Source: Spizellomyces punctatus DAOM BR117 (taxonomy: Eukaryota; Chytridiomycota; Chytridiomycetes; Spizellomycetales; Spizellomycetaceae). From it: DNA of 64,000 bases. The stretch is from positions 1-64,000 of the forward strand of contig NW_015971549.1 of the NCBI RefSeq assembly GCF_000182565.1. Direction: 5' to 3'. Shown here piece by piece: positions 36,739-48,800 of this stretch. Position numbers and translations under genes: made by a program. Below the pieces are notes generated by a model that saw only the letters and a program-made list of their open reading frames with translations, did no database searches and was not told where the DNA came from. Positions within the stretch are counted from its first letter, which is position 1. Each line of letters starts with the position of its first letter.

Positions 36739-38137
36739 TCAGTCGAGCGAGATTCTCTCTGAGTAGGTGAGATAGTTGCTAGCATTGCGTTTGATGATAT
36801 CCACAACTGGCCCGAGAAGGCGAACAAACGCCTTCTTTCCGAGAGTCGCGCACTTCAATCGACCCTTGGCGATCACAGTCGCCCGTCGTGGCTTATCACT
36901 CAACAGTGCCAATTCTGTAAAGAATATCGCAGATAAATATAGGAAAGTAACCTCTGCAGATTCTTGCCACTCATACCTCCAAAATAGTCCCCTTTCTTCA
37001 AGCCTGGCATTTCATGTTCAATACCATTCTCATCTGTAGTCACCACTCTGGCTTCACCACCCTCAATAATGTAGAAGGCATCACCGACGTCGCCCTGTCT
37101 GATCACCACGTCCCCGTCATTGTAGCTAACACTCTCCAAAGCGTCCGCTATCTTATGACGCTCATAAGGCTCCAGCGAGACCAATAAGGGGACCTCCTCC
37201 AAGAAGGACTCGTACATCCGTCTCTTGCGCGATGTGTTCTCCATCAGTATCCGGCGGAATGTCACGCGATCCAAAGCCCACAAAACGCAATCTTGGGTAG
37301 CCACAACTGTAGCAGCACGAGGGGCATTGTACATGAGCGCCAGTTCACCAAAACTGCCATTCGGACCGTAGTCTGCCACCTTGACTGGCTGTTGCCCCCC
37401 GCGCGACACGTAAACATCAAGGGCACCAGTCTCCACGACGTAAAAGTAGTCCCCAATGCCTCCTTGCTTAATGACTTCTTCCCCAGCTGCCACGCGCTTT
37501 TCCGCCATGGCGTTCACAACGTCTTGGTATTGCTCGTCGTCTAGGCTTTTGAACAGGAAATTACCACGGATTGCGGTCTCAATGCGTTGTTTTTGCTCGT
37601 CAGCCTTTGGAATCACTAGTTTTACGTAGTCCTTATCAAGAGTCGGCGCCATCGATTCCGCGCTTACTGATGTTCGGCGACCACGGTTGTAGTTGGTCGG
37701 AGGCGGCGGGGGAGCGATCTCCTCAACATCGTCATCCTCTTCCTCGTCAAAGTCGTCATCATGATTCTCATCTTCCGACTCGGGCGCTTTGACTTCTTCC
37801 ACTTCATGTCTGGGGTTACCTCCCGCGCCGTAACCGCCAGCTCCTTGCGGTCCAAAAACATCTGTAGCCGCTTGATTTCCTGCTGCGGACATTATGAACA
37901 TTGCACAAATGGATTAAATCAGCGCATGCAGCCAGGAGTTAAAAAAGTTTGCATACCCGTTGTACCTAGCCTGATGAGCTTTGTGCGCTGCTCCTCCAAC
38001 TTCCTATGGAAATAATTGGCACAAAACTGATATATGTCTTTTGGTTGTGCCCGAAGGAGTTCTCGGTTCAGGTCCTTTAAAATCTCGGGGAACTCCGCCG
38101 GCACTGTAAATTGGTCCGGACTGAAACGTTCGCTCAT
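36739..38137 (-). CDS. PKAR: cAMP-dependent protein kinase regulatory subunit
   Basis: Inhibits the PKA catalytic subunit until cAMP binds. Three exons: N-terminal dimerisation/docking domain (EFPEILKDLNRELLRAQPKD), an intron after KLIRL, then an acidic linker and the inhibitor site RGRRTSVSAESM. The inhibitor site has Ser at the phosphoacceptor position, so it is a substrate-type site as in type II and fungal subunits. Two cyclic-nucleotide domains follow, each with its phosphate-binding cassette: FGELALMYNAPRAATVVA and YFGELALLSDKPRRATVIA, the latter spliced across an intron (36915-36976). It ends IKRNASNYLTYSERISLD. The short gap to LIG1 (about 235 bp) is convergent. Confidence 0.96.
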
Positions 38138-38894
38138 GGCGATTGAAGTAGAAGCGTTATTCGTTGATGTGGGCAGCTATGGTGGGAATATAGGGAATCA
38201 GTCAACTGTCCAAAGGGCGGCCCAGGATATCAACCCACCTTTGCGAAGATAGAGGTGCACGATTGTAAATGCTAGGATTTCAGGGCCAAAAACCTGCAGG
38301 GCACAAGAGAGACACCGAAATGTGCCAAAAGCACCTCGAAAGGACGCGAGAGCGTCAACCAAAGCCAATGGTCAATTCTACAAGCTAGCCCCAACAGCGC
38401 AGTTAATTCTTTCCTATCGAGCTAACAGGGGATAGGAGCTGAGGAAGATGTGGGAACAAGTGCAATTTTGTCAGTTATCGCATATTGTTCGCGGGCATGA
38501 AGAGCCTTGACAAGCACTTTTACGCGCCAGTTGCTAGAGCTTACGTACCCTCTCAGAAAGCCAAATGCAGGTGAAATCCAGTGGAGTAGCCGAGTGCAGG
38601 TGTGGGATGACAATGATGATGAACAAAGGAAGGAGCAGTGTGCAAGTCAAAAGTCACCAAATAAAAAAAGGGAAAATGCAGTTGGTCGTGAGCAAATGGT
38701 GATGAGCGGGGTTTGCGGGGCAAACGGGCCAGGGAGTTGGGAAACCCATTCAATTAGTTGTAACCAGCCATTGGGAAGTTTGGGTCAGGTATAGATCACG
38801 TGATGTATGGGAGGAAACGCCTTGGAGGAAATTCATTCTCTGCTCTTTCACTTTGCAAATAGTCGAAACGGCGTGATTGACCCATAGCCTCGAC
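38138..38894. other. Divergent spacer PKAR / RPL27
   Basis: About 750 bp between two start codons with no convincing gene. It carries the CACGTG box of RPL27 at 38797-38802. No structured RNA or repeat otherwise. Confidence 0.5.
38797..38802. promoter_or_regulatory. ATCACGTGAT box upstream of RPL27
   Basis: Ten-base palindrome ATCACGTGAT at 38795-38804; 92 bp separate its core from the RPL27 start codon. Same box and spacing as RPS18 and RPL10A. Confidence 0.6.
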
Positions 38895-39840
38895 ATGAAG
38901 TTCCTAAAGACTGGAAAGGTAAATATACTCGAATTGCATGTGGAATGGATGAATGGATGGATGAATGGATGGATGGAAGGAGGGGTTGGGATGGGCCGGA
39001 ATGGAGCGACGATAATGAGACGACATGACAGAAAATTGCATTTTGAAATCGATAGCTGATCGGTACACGTTCTGCTCTCTCTGTTGGTGTTAGGTGGTGC
39101 TTGTTCTTCAGGGCCGGTATGCCGGAAAGAAGGCGGTGATCGTCAAGAACTTTGACGAAGGCACCAAGGAGCGCCCCTACCCCCACGCCATCGTTGCCGG
39201 CATTGAGCGCTACCCATTGAAGGTCACCAAGGGAATGGGTCAGAAGCGTGTTGCCAAGCGCTCCCGCGTGAAGCCTTTCGTCAAGGTCGTCAACTACAAC
39301 CACCTCATGCCCACAAGGTACTTGCCGTCGTGTTTTCGAAAAATGTTGCGTAGACAGGATCGACGATTGGGAGGATGCATATTCTATGACTAGAATGAGC
39401 ATTGCGTCGAAGCAGTGGTTGGGAGGACTGGAGGCATTCTTTTTGGCTGAAGCGTGTCCGTTTCCATATTTTGGGGACTAGTCAGGAGGATCAAGTGCGG
39501 AAATGAGGACAAGGCGCGATGGTGGAATGCGATCTAGAGACAAGGATTCACAAGAGGACGACTCGACGTGCAGTAGCCTGACCATTTTTCCGTTACCTTT
39601 AGGTACAACTTGGACATTGACCTGAAGCAAGTTGTTGGCGCTGAGAGCGTCAAGGAGCCCACCCAGCGCATTCAATCCCGCAAGGCCGTCAAGAAGCTCT
39701 TTGAGGAGCGTTACAACAGTGGCAAGAACAGGTGGTTCTTCCAAAAGCTGCGTAAGTAATTGTTTTCTAACCCCTAGCGTCATTGCACTACTAGCATGCC
39801 CCTGACGTTTTTGCGGTTATAGGTTTCTAAGTTAGAAGCA
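38895..39840 (+). CDS. RPL27: 60S ribosomal protein L27 (eL27)
   Basis: Large-subunit protein of the cytosolic ribosome. Four exons, canonical and in phase: 38895-38918, 39094-39317, 39603-39751, 39833-39840; 134 aa. Sequence: MKFLKTGK, then [72 protein letters not shown], and the end [10 protein letters not shown]. The last exon is 8 nt (completes Arg, then Phe and stop). The first intron carries a GGAT repeat. Confidence 0.97.
38943..38980 (+). repeat. GGAT-type repeat in RPL27 intron 1
   Basis: GAATGGATGAATGGATGGAT and further units, in the sense strand, starting 24 nt after the splice donor at 38919. Confidence 0.8.
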
Positions 39841-40016
39841 GTTGGCTGTTGGTGTGGGATAATATAATGATGAAATCGAGTGCCTTGTACATTTTTATCC
39901 AGTGTTGCATGTTTACTGTCGTCTCTAATTTGAACAATAATGATCGTTGGGGCTGACGTAATCACCTTGCGCACTCTTTGGCTCCAAGATCACTCTTCGT
40001 CCTGGAGCTCACCAAG

Positions 40017-43000
40017 ATGGACGATTCGACTCTCAAGTCGTTGTCGATAGTACTCCCCACCACCAAAAGCGTTATAAAATTCGAGCCTGCCTTCTCTCCT
40101 ACAGTGAAAAACTACACAGCTTACGTAGCATCAGATACGGAAGGTAAAGGAAATATACCGACGGACGGGCTCTGTATGCTCTCTAGCTGAGTAGTTGCTG
40201 GAAAAAGCCCATTCTTTTCTGTAGCATTGCAAGTCCGCGCAAGCGCCAACGAGCCAGATGCATTTTGCCAGATTCTCAAAGCAGATGCCGCCCAATGTGT
40301 GTATTCATTGTCGTCGCATTGACATTCGGCTGCATTTCCGATTGGTTGAACCTGACTGGTTTCCATTAGCGGTTGCCATCAAAGAAGGGACAAGTGACAT
40401 AGAGATTAAAGTCGATGCACCTGACGGTTCATCCTCTCTTTATGTTATTCAAGTTTACAGACCAAGTGGTGCGCTTCTGGTGGCTTTTGCGGTTACAATA
40501 AACGCTAAGGCTATGTGTATCACATTCCTCCAGGTAGCGATGCCACGCTGAAGTACATAACTTTCTCCGCTGGTTCCCTCGTACCAGAGTTCCATCGATC
40601 AGAAACCACTTACCTTTTGCATGTCGGTAAGATGTATTTGAGTTGATGTATCATGTCGTTTGCACATAGTCAACGGCCTCCGTTCGCCAGATTCGTGCGT
40701 ACGATCTGTTCTCTGCTCCGCTACGCCACTGAATCCAAAGTCAAAGGTTCAGCTCGACCCAGAGGCAAAGCTGTTCTTGGGGGACACCCCAATTTCAATT
40801 CAAGTGACATCAGCTCATGGAGACAACACTAATACATATCAAATCATCGCTAGAAAAGGTATGCTCATAACGGAAAGAACTTGTTGGCTGATGTCAGGTT
40901 ATCTGGGGCTGTTTGATAAACTTTTAGCATCGCAGAAAAGCAAGGATCTCGTCCAGCATTAGCTCCAGTCGCCAGCATATCCCGGGAGTCAATATGTTCT
41001 GCATGCGGATACCTTGTATTTCGACCTCGTACATGCAACGAGGTGGATGATAAGACGTGCGCACATAGATTCTGCTTCACTTGCCTAGACCTTTTGAAGC
41101 TAGAGTTCAACGCTGGGCATCGATCGGGGGAATATCCTTGCCCATTGTGTCCTAGAACCGCTCAAAAGATCTGGAGCAGTAACCCATCAATTGATGTACC
41201 TATGGAAGCTCAATTAGCCGCAGTCCAAGTTGCATGCCTGTTTGCAGCATACGGATGTGAGCAGCAACTGGACATGATGGGTGTATATGATCACGCACAA
41301 TCGTGTACATTTCATCCCGTCTCGTGCTCAGAGTGCGAAATGTCGAATTGCGTCAAGCCTGTTGAAATACTCGATGGTAAACACAAGGAGGCATGCACAA
41401 CCTCATGTGTATGTGGACGCAAAATTAGGGTGGCAGATCGGCCCCGGCACAGTCAGATGTGTCCAAGTAAATTTGAACTGCCTTCAAAGACGGTAGTCAC
41501 ACAATCGTCTTGGGAATCCGCGTTGGTGCGGAGACAGAGATCGCCAAATGACTCGGCTGGGTGCATTAAAGCTGCTGAGGAGAACAAAAAGAATTATTTG
41601 AGAAGCTTGATCGCGGCTAAAGAAGCGGCAGCGACAGAATCTTTCGGTCAGAGCCAGCAAAGGCCTGACAATGACATTTTAGAGGAAATGGCAAATCTAT
41701 ATGCGACAGCTATTGCATTGCAACATGAAGCATGCCTGGGTGGAGGGGCAGATGAAAACTTGCACCTCAACTTGGGCCTGGTGCTCGAAGAGAGTTGTGC
41801 TTCCAAAGAATTATTCCCGATATCCGTTGCAACCGAAACAGGCCCGAGTGAAAATGATCTCGCTCAGGAAAGCTTCATGGCAGATGAAGTAGACGGCTTG
41901 CTTGAGCAACTCGGAATTGCTCGTTCGGCTAGTGATGCTGTTAAAATTAGAGCCATCGAATCAGAGTATCAGCGCCTCAAGGGAGAAGGGCTCTCAGACA
42001 AGGTAAGCAGCGTCGCATCCAGATGTTCTCGCATTGTATTGTTTGATCTCATTGGTTCTCATTATAAGGCCGCCGAAGTGCAGGGGCTGTATGCCTGGAA
42101 GATTAAGCAGGTCGCAGCCACAAGCGGGACTAGTGGCTGGAATCAAGGACATACGAAAATTGGTATTACTACATATTCATCCAATGTCTTGGAAAAGTTT
42201 CAGCATGCCGTAGCTATCAATCCAGAAAATCCATACGCAAAGTAAGTTTGAGTGTTTGACTCTGCAAAGCACGACCTGGACTGACATCCACATCGTCCAG
42301 TTTTCACTTGGGCCGCGCACTTTTGAAAGCGCGTCAGATACCCGAAGCCACAAAGTATCTGCGAACTGCCGTGGGACACAAACCATTGTTCAAGAATGCG
42401 CGAATGCTTTTGGTGAGTGATTCGAGTATCGCAGTTCTCAGATAACATGGGTCCTCAATCAATATCTTACTAGGGCTTAGCACTGCTCTCATCCGAATCG
42501 CCGACAGAGGACATTTTGCTCGAGGGGATAGAGTATCTTCAAGAGGCTGTACGAGAACACTCTGCCCTGCTGTGGCAAGATGTCAAGGACCGCAATCTCA
42601 AGCGTGCATCACAGATACCCTCCCAGATGCTGGTAGATTCTTTTATGGAGCTGACAAACCCTTTTCTTCCTTCGGCCTATGTGGCACTCGCCAGCGGCTA
42701 CAGCATGCAAGGCCTTCCTCAGCAAGCTGCAGAAGTCTTGACGGATCTTATTTATCTCATCCCAGACACTCTCCGTCGTTTATCTCGTCGGAGTGCAACA
42801 GCCGCAAGGCTCGCGTTTATAATGTCTGAAGCACAACGAGACCTCATTAAAGTTCTCCCGCATTGCTCCGGACCAGTGCCAAAATTGAGGGCAGAGATTA
42901 TCAGCGGATCGTTGCTGGATGTAGCGAGAAGATATATGTCGCTGTATGCCAATGTCGAAGGCATTGAGGGTCTCAAATGTGACACCATGGAAAGCATTGT

Positions 43001-43487
43001 GCAAACGCTGGTTGCCGTTCATCCGAGGAAAGCAAAATTCCTAACAGCTCTGGGGTTCGCACAATTGGATCAGTATGACAAGAATCCAATTTATGACCGA
43101 AGTCCGGCCAAGTTGGGCGAAGCGGAACAATCCTTCTTGGCCGCGATAGAGGCAGAAGGAGGGCATGACCCATCACAAGATGCCCGCCTTCCCCCAGGAT
43201 TAGTGAGTAGTCAAAAGTGGTGGATAGCCTATCAACAAGAGATGACATCAATGCAATGGAAAATATCTTCCCATGACGCGAGCAAGGTAGCGCACCAGCC
43301 AGTTGCTGGCAAAGCACCAGCTGCAGGGAAAACCACACCGCTTCGCTCAAAAGATGCAAAAATTGCCAATCCCAAAGTGCCGGCTCCAGTAAGCAAGGCA
43401 AAGATTGAAACTGCTGGCGGAAATAAGAAACCTACACCGTTAGCAAAGGGAAGAGGTGTCGCTATCAGTAGTAAACCAGCCCGATAG
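40017..43487 (+). CDS. Cadherin-like / RING / TRAF-finger / TPR protein (putative E3 ligase)
   Basis: Not recognised as a named family. Nine exons in phase (40017-40143, 40225-40296, 40370-40468, 40534-40626, 40670-40858, 40936-42002, 42069-42241, 42301-42412, 42474-43487) give 981 aa. Two N-terminal repeats look like the cadherin-like beta-sandwich (LKSLSIVLP with FSPTVKNYTAYV; LKYITFSAGSLVPEFHRSET ending SAHGDNTNTYQIIAR). A RING follows (CSAC, then CAHRFCFTC, then CPLC) and two TRAF/SIAH-type C-x-H-x-C fingers (YGCEQQLDMMGVYDHAQSC; RKIRVADRPRHSQMC). Then a helical middle and TPR-like repeats (AVAINPENPYANFHLGRALL, AYVALASGYSMQGLPQQAAE). The tail is Ala/Lys/Pro-rich. A ubiquitin-ligase role is inferred from the RING only. 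Confidence 0.8.
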
Positions 43488-43681
43488 ATACTGAATATAT
43501 GTCCAGTCAAAGAAATTCCAATAAGGATTGAGATCGAAGTTTGATTTTATTTAGCAGAGATTCAGCTCCCAATGACATCTTCCGGTTTCCTGGAGATGCC
43601 TTGGTGCGCTGCAGAGTGAGTATTTCTGATACCAGCGCAACCCACTAAAGCGCACATACATCCCTTCCAAATACTATATAT

Positions 43682-44567
43682 CTAGTAGAGACGGACAGGC
43701 TTGCCCATGGAGGACTTCATGAACAGAGACTTGACGTTCTGCCAGTTCTTCTTCAAGAGAGAGACCAAGAAGTTGATGGCCAACATAGTGTTGTTGACAA
43801 GCTGGTCCTCAGTCATCTGGACGTGGCCAACGGCAACACCGAGGCAGAGCACCTTCTTCAACTGGAACTTGATGGTCGACTTGATCTCAACCACCTTGTC
43901 CTCCAAGTTGTCGTTGTGGGTCACGGGGGTGGGGAACTTACCGGCCTTGGAAAGACCGGGACCGAGCAAACGGGGGATCTGCTTGATCAAGGCTTCAGAG
44001 GCAAGGAAGGCATCGTACTTCTTGGCGAGCTTCTTGATGAGCTTCTTGTTCTTGTTGAGCTTCTTCAAGTCATCAACGGACATGAAGTCAAGACCGATGG
44101 ACTTGGCCTGGTCGATGTGGTGCTGGTCAGCCAAAATGCAGAGCTTCATCTTGGGCTTGGGGACATTGGGAAGCCTATGGAGATGTCTAATAAGCTCCAA
44201 TTCCAACCGAGAACAGTAGATTGCCTATACATACTTGATGGTACCAGAGAAACGCTTGTCACGCTGAGGGTCGTAGTTCTTGAGACCAATTTGGAGCTCG
44301 ACGGTCTCAACGAACTTACGGGGCTTCTCCTCCGTAGCGTAGGTGAGAAGCTCACGGGTAGCCTGACGCACGGCACTGGCTTGAACCTTGCTGTAAGAGT
44401 TGCAAGTACAGAGGTCAGATCTCGGTTCATGCCATCATTTTTCGTCATGTGGTTGGCCTTCATCCGTCGTCCATTGCCTCCTCTTTTTCATTCGCTGTTC
44501 ATCCACTCATCCATCCATCCATCCATCTCATACATTTCCCAATCAATCACCATACTGACCTGGACAT
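43682..44567 (-). CDS. RPL10A: 60S ribosomal protein L10a (uL1)
   Basis: L1-stalk protein of the cytosolic ribosome. Three exons, in phase: 44560-44567 (8 nt, MS plus part of Ser), 44235-44390, 43682-44174; 218 aa. It begins [20 protein letters not shown]. Further segments: [75 protein letters not shown]; it ends [10 protein letters not shown]. It lies antisense between the RING/TPR gene and the TPR-like gene. The first intron holds the GGAT repeat. Confidence 0.97.
44500..44528 (-). repeat. GGAT-type repeat in RPL10A intron 1
   Basis: Plus strand reads CATCCATCCATCCATCCATC; in the sense strand of RPL10A this is tandem GGAT, as in the first introns of RPS18 and RPL27. Confidence 0.8.
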
Positions 44568-44666
44568 TCTGTCGAAACTTGCTGAACCTCTGCTGTTGTT
44601 CGACCGTGAACGGATGGGAAAGATCCAAAATGCGTTGGGTCGCCCACCAAAGCAAAGCAGCAATGT

Positions 44667-44672
44667 CACGTG
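44667..44672. promoter_or_regulatory. GTCACGTGAC box upstream of RPL10A
   Basis: Palindrome GTCACGTGAC at 44665-44674, with 99 bp from the core to the RPL10A start codon at 44567. It also lies 59 bp before the ATG of the plus-strand gene at 44732. Confidence 0.6.
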
Positions 44673-44731
44673 ACTCACTAAACTTGTGGCAGACCGCGAT
44701 CCGATCGTGATTGGATAATCACCTAATTCCG

Positions 44732-45718
44732 ATGAAGCAGACCACCGCAAAGGCAGCGCCCAGCGCGCGAACGCCGACAGTCGCGGGAAAGCCCAAAGTC
44801 ACAGAGTCGAAGAGTGGTCCTGGAGGGGGTTCAGGTCTTCGTGACAAGGCAGCATCATCTCGGCCCGCTTCCGCGGCTGGAAAGAAGAATGTGGACAAGA
44901 CCGTGCCAGCGGTTGGCAAAGCACCTTCCACTGTTGCTGCCACCAAGTCCGCGGCTCGCTCGACACCCACCGCTATTTCCCGCACACCTCTAATAAAGGC
45001 TTCAAGTAACTTACCGGAAGAACCTTCGTCGAATGTATCACCGGCTTCTGTCCAGGAACCAGCAGAAGTGCAGCAAGTCGGCAATATCAATGTCCAGGAG
45101 AAAAGCTTTGAGCCTCGCATCGGTCTTGCCCGAGTACTCACTCGGCGTTTAGCTCTAACGCAGGATACAAACACCCTTTCGACATCCGGATCTGTCGATA
45201 CTACCTCACTCAAGGCTGACATTGAAAACTATTACAGAGAAGCAATTGGCCTTTGCCCTCGGTACCACGATGCATACATTGAGCTTGGCGGTTTTCTCGA
45301 ACAACATACTTCACTCGTCGCTGCAGCTGATCTTTACGCTACCTTCCCTTTCGAGCGAAATACGGACCCAAAGTTACCGGAAACGAGTCAGGACGACCTC
45401 TATATTGATTCAGAGATTACACGGATTTTTATGAAACTGAAGCGGTTTAGGGATCCGGTGCTCATTCGTAGTTTGATTGCGGAGGGAAGGGCAATGGGGA
45501 TCGGTGTGCTTGGAAAGAATATTGAGACGTTGGACGCAGCTGGGGAAAATAAAACGTTGATGGAGGTGTACGCGGGAGTTAACCGAAAGGCATTGGATGA
45601 TGTAAGTTGCACACGAGATGGAATGTTAACTATCCAAGTTGGACGCAGCTCATCATTGGCCCTTTCCCTTGATCAGCCTGAAATGGTGGCGTTCTTCAAG
45701 ATAAAGTATTGGATATGA
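44732..45718 (+). CDS. TPR-like protein with Ala/Pro/Lys-rich N-terminus
   Basis: Function unknown. Two exons, 44732-45601 and 45677-45718, phase 0, 303 aa. The first 110 residues or so are low complexity (KQTTAKAAPSARTPTVAGKP), much like the tail of the RING/TPR protein upstream. The folded part is helical and TPR-like (ADIENYYREAIGLCPRYHDA, YIELGGFLEQHTSLVAAADL), then RFRDPVLIRSLIAEGRAMGI and GENKTLMEVYAGVNRKALDD. It ends PEMVAFFKIKYWI. Together with the gene at 40017-43487 it flanks RPL10A. It may be the separated C-terminal part of the same ancestral protein; that is inference. Confidence 0.7.
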   Translation: MKQTTAKAAPSARTPTVAGKPKVTESKSGPGGGSGLRDKAASSRPASAAGKKNVDKTVPAVGKAPSTVAATKSAARSTPTAISRTPLIKASSNLPEEPSSNVSPASVQEPAEVQQVGNINVQEKSFEPRIGLARVLTRRLALTQDTNTLSTSGSVDTTSLKADIENYYREAIGLCPRYHDAYIELGGFLEQHTSLVAAADLYATFPFERNTDPKLPETSQDDLYIDSEITRIFMKLKRFRDPVLIRSLIAEGRAMGIGVLGKNIETLDAAGENKTLMEVYAGVNRKALDDVSCTRDGMLTIQVGRSSSLALSLDQPEMVAFFKIKYWI

Positions 45719-45883
45719 AAACTCCTGTCTTGGACATTGATTCCGATCTCACGTCACAGGGACAGGCAAACACAGGCCATCAACTCGCAAAACAAGGAAT
45801 AAACAGAAAGGCCACACATCACATCATTTCCGTGATATATAATGGCACACTCTAAACCAATATTTAAACACATCAATACAACA

Positions 45884-48800
45884 TCAATGAGCCCTGGCCA
45901 GCTCTGAAAAGTAACCCAACAACTCGTCCATTGTGAATTCCAATCGAGTGGAAGTTTCGGGATAGCAAATCATGATCAACTCCCCGTATCTTCTAAACCG
46001 CTTCGTAAATTCTTCTTGAATACCTCGCCACACCACCTGCAAAAGACCTTCCTCGTCCGTGTAATGTTTTTCAACCCGTTTGTAGAGGGACTCGAGACCT
46101 TTTTTGATCTAACATTTTTTTGTCCGCTATTTATCAGATTTTGCTAATAGATGAGCCCTCGCGAAATCTGGTGATCCTTACCTCTTTGCCGGGGTATTTT
46201 CGAACCACTTCCTTGAGTGCAGACTTATTGAATTGCATGTGATAATTCACCTCTTCCGGTGTATTTGTCTTCAACAGCCCTTCAATGCCTTCAAAAAAGT
46301 CCTAAAATGCATCCGGAGCGTCAATCACAAATTTCACAGACACTCGTCGGTAGCCATTATTACCCATAGTTTTCCCAGTGGCTTTCTTATGACCACTTTA
46401 CAATAGGCGTCCAAGTGAACGTCGTACGTTGCTTTTGCTTGCTTCACGTACGGGTCCAGACTGGGTACTTTTCGTGCTCGGACTTCCGAATAGAAGTGAT
46501 GCATGTTTTCTATCCGATACCGTGAATTACTCGTCTTGAAATAGTTATGCAATGCAAAACGGGAAGAAGGCTCTTACCGACGTGAAGGATGTGAATGTTC
46601 AAATGTTCCTTGTCGTCGGCAGCAGCTTTTGTGTCGTTGGCGACCTGCTGGGCCATGGCGTCAAGCGTTTCGAGCATAGTCTTGACGATGCGTGCATATG
46701 CCTGGTTGACTGTTCGTCGTGCGGGACCAGTAGACCCTCCTAGGCATTTCTCAACACGGTCAACGAATTTCTAATAAAAAGAGTCAGACATTACGTCGAC
46801 AAGCATTATGCATAAGGCCACTTACCGGAAACGTTCTGATAAAAGATAAGATACCGCTTCGTTTCTTTGACGTTACTTTTGTTTCATCAATACTCTTTAT
46901 TTGATCCTCCTAAAAAATGCAATTTCATCCGAACAGTCAGTATACAGGAACGGTCAACATCGCTTTAAAGACGACCAACGGACCAAAAACCTCTCAAACA
47001 TTGAAACAAGCTTCTTGTTGATTTCTTCCAGCAAGAGTAGATTATACGTGTGACACGTATCTTTGTATTCCTCAGTGTATTCTTCCACTCGAACCATCAT
47101 CCCAACTGCAAATGTCTGATCCCCTTTCAATCCCGCATCGAGAATAAGCAGGATCTCCTCCCGGACATCGTCAAATATGCCTTGAACGAGTTCTCTGTAC
47201 GGACGAGGTTAGAATCCCCACATCTATCTCCTGCTAATTATTGGCACGTACTGTATTCGCTTGGAGAGCTTTAGATCTTTGATGGGTTCACGAGGCCTAC
47301 TCAGGAGCTCCTGCCAGTTTTGAATCACTTCGTCGGATGCCTCAGAAGCGGGTGACACGAGGTCGGCAGATGACCCCGTCGTATCCAATCTTGCTCCTTT
47401 ATGTAAACTGAATAGATCCGTGATAAAGTTTTGCTCTCGAACGATCACGGGTAGTAAGAGTGACAGGGTATGGCCTAGGGCCTACAAAAATAGAAAATCT
47501 CACATCAAATCGTGCCCAATCACTTAATATTTGCGTGAATCTCTGTCCAGCAAACAAACCTCATCAGGAGCCATTCGTTCATCGGCCCCAACTTCTAGAC
47601 TGATGAGACTATTCATGATACCAGATGCCCGACCCATCGACTCGGACCCGCCTCGTCGGTGACTCCTGATACTCGCCGCATCATCGCTGTCTTCCTCTTT
47701 AAGCGAATCGGTATACGAATCGCTGTCTCGCGACTTTTTTTGGCGATGGCCACCGCCTTTGTAACTATCCAGTTTTTGCTTCATACTGGCAGCCGGCCCA
47801 GGTCGATCAGATGTCGGACTGTTTGCAAATAGGAGATTATTTTGCGACCCTTTGATCGCGGACTTTAGGGCGTTACTGGCAGCAGACGAGACCGATACAG
47901 TCGGCACAGAGAACGCTGAATGTAGATGAAGTGAGTTGGGAATCCAACGTCCGGGCACACAGGAGAAATCATACCATAATCTTGGCCTTCTGCTTCCAGT
48001 TTCCGCTGCATGTGGTGAAGCTTGAATTGTTCAATAAACTCGTGAATGTCTCGAATGTACACACGACCCATTTCTTGCACGTATGCCTAGGACAACCATG
48101 TTTGCATGGACCAAGAATATAGCTGCATAAATATGAAGGCGGTTTACCATCTGCAAATTGAAGTGCTTCCGGGTGTCAACATCTTTAAGCCATTTCAAGA
48201 GTCTGCAAAAGCGGTACAGTCGCTCTTCGATTGCCTCATGTCCATAGAGTTTCAGACTCCCTTTCTTGGAGGTTCGGCCCTTATCCTGCAGATATGCCTC
48301 AGCCTAAAAATGAAAAACAGAGAAAACCGGTGAGAATCGCATCACTTTAAAGTTTGACGACATGTTCATATCTACCTGCGACTGAAAATACGCAATCAAA
48401 TGATCATGAAGCCTCGTAGCAAACTGATTCCCGTAACCGTTCAAAAGCGCAATCTGTTCTTTGACAGCTTGCAAATTGTTCACGTCTGTGAGAAGTGTCG
48501 AGATGAGCCTCTTGCCGTATTTTATTCACGCTGTCGGCAAGGTTGCATACCCTCCTCAAACTTGCTTTGTGTCACATCCATCAGCTTGCGGGTCGCCTCT
48601 TCGCATTGGGCGATTCCTTCATTGTCATCCAAAGGCTCCGTGCGCAGAATCTCTACGATATATGCCGGGATGCGAAGACTTCCCTATATGGGGCAATTCA
48701 GCACAGGACCAGCTCCTTCCAAGATGACATTTAGGATACATACCAGTACGGCCTCAACTTCAGCTAAAAGCAGTTTCTGGTTGTGTGAAGCAATCTGCAT

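Noticed and set aside
39318..39602. A snoRNA in RPL27 intron 2
   Set aside because: No clear C box with paired D box, nor a convincing H/ACA layout, was seen by eye.
43823..44710. A 295-codon plus-strand open frame
   Set aside because: It is the antisense shadow of RPL10A, whose three exons on the minus strand are unmistakable.
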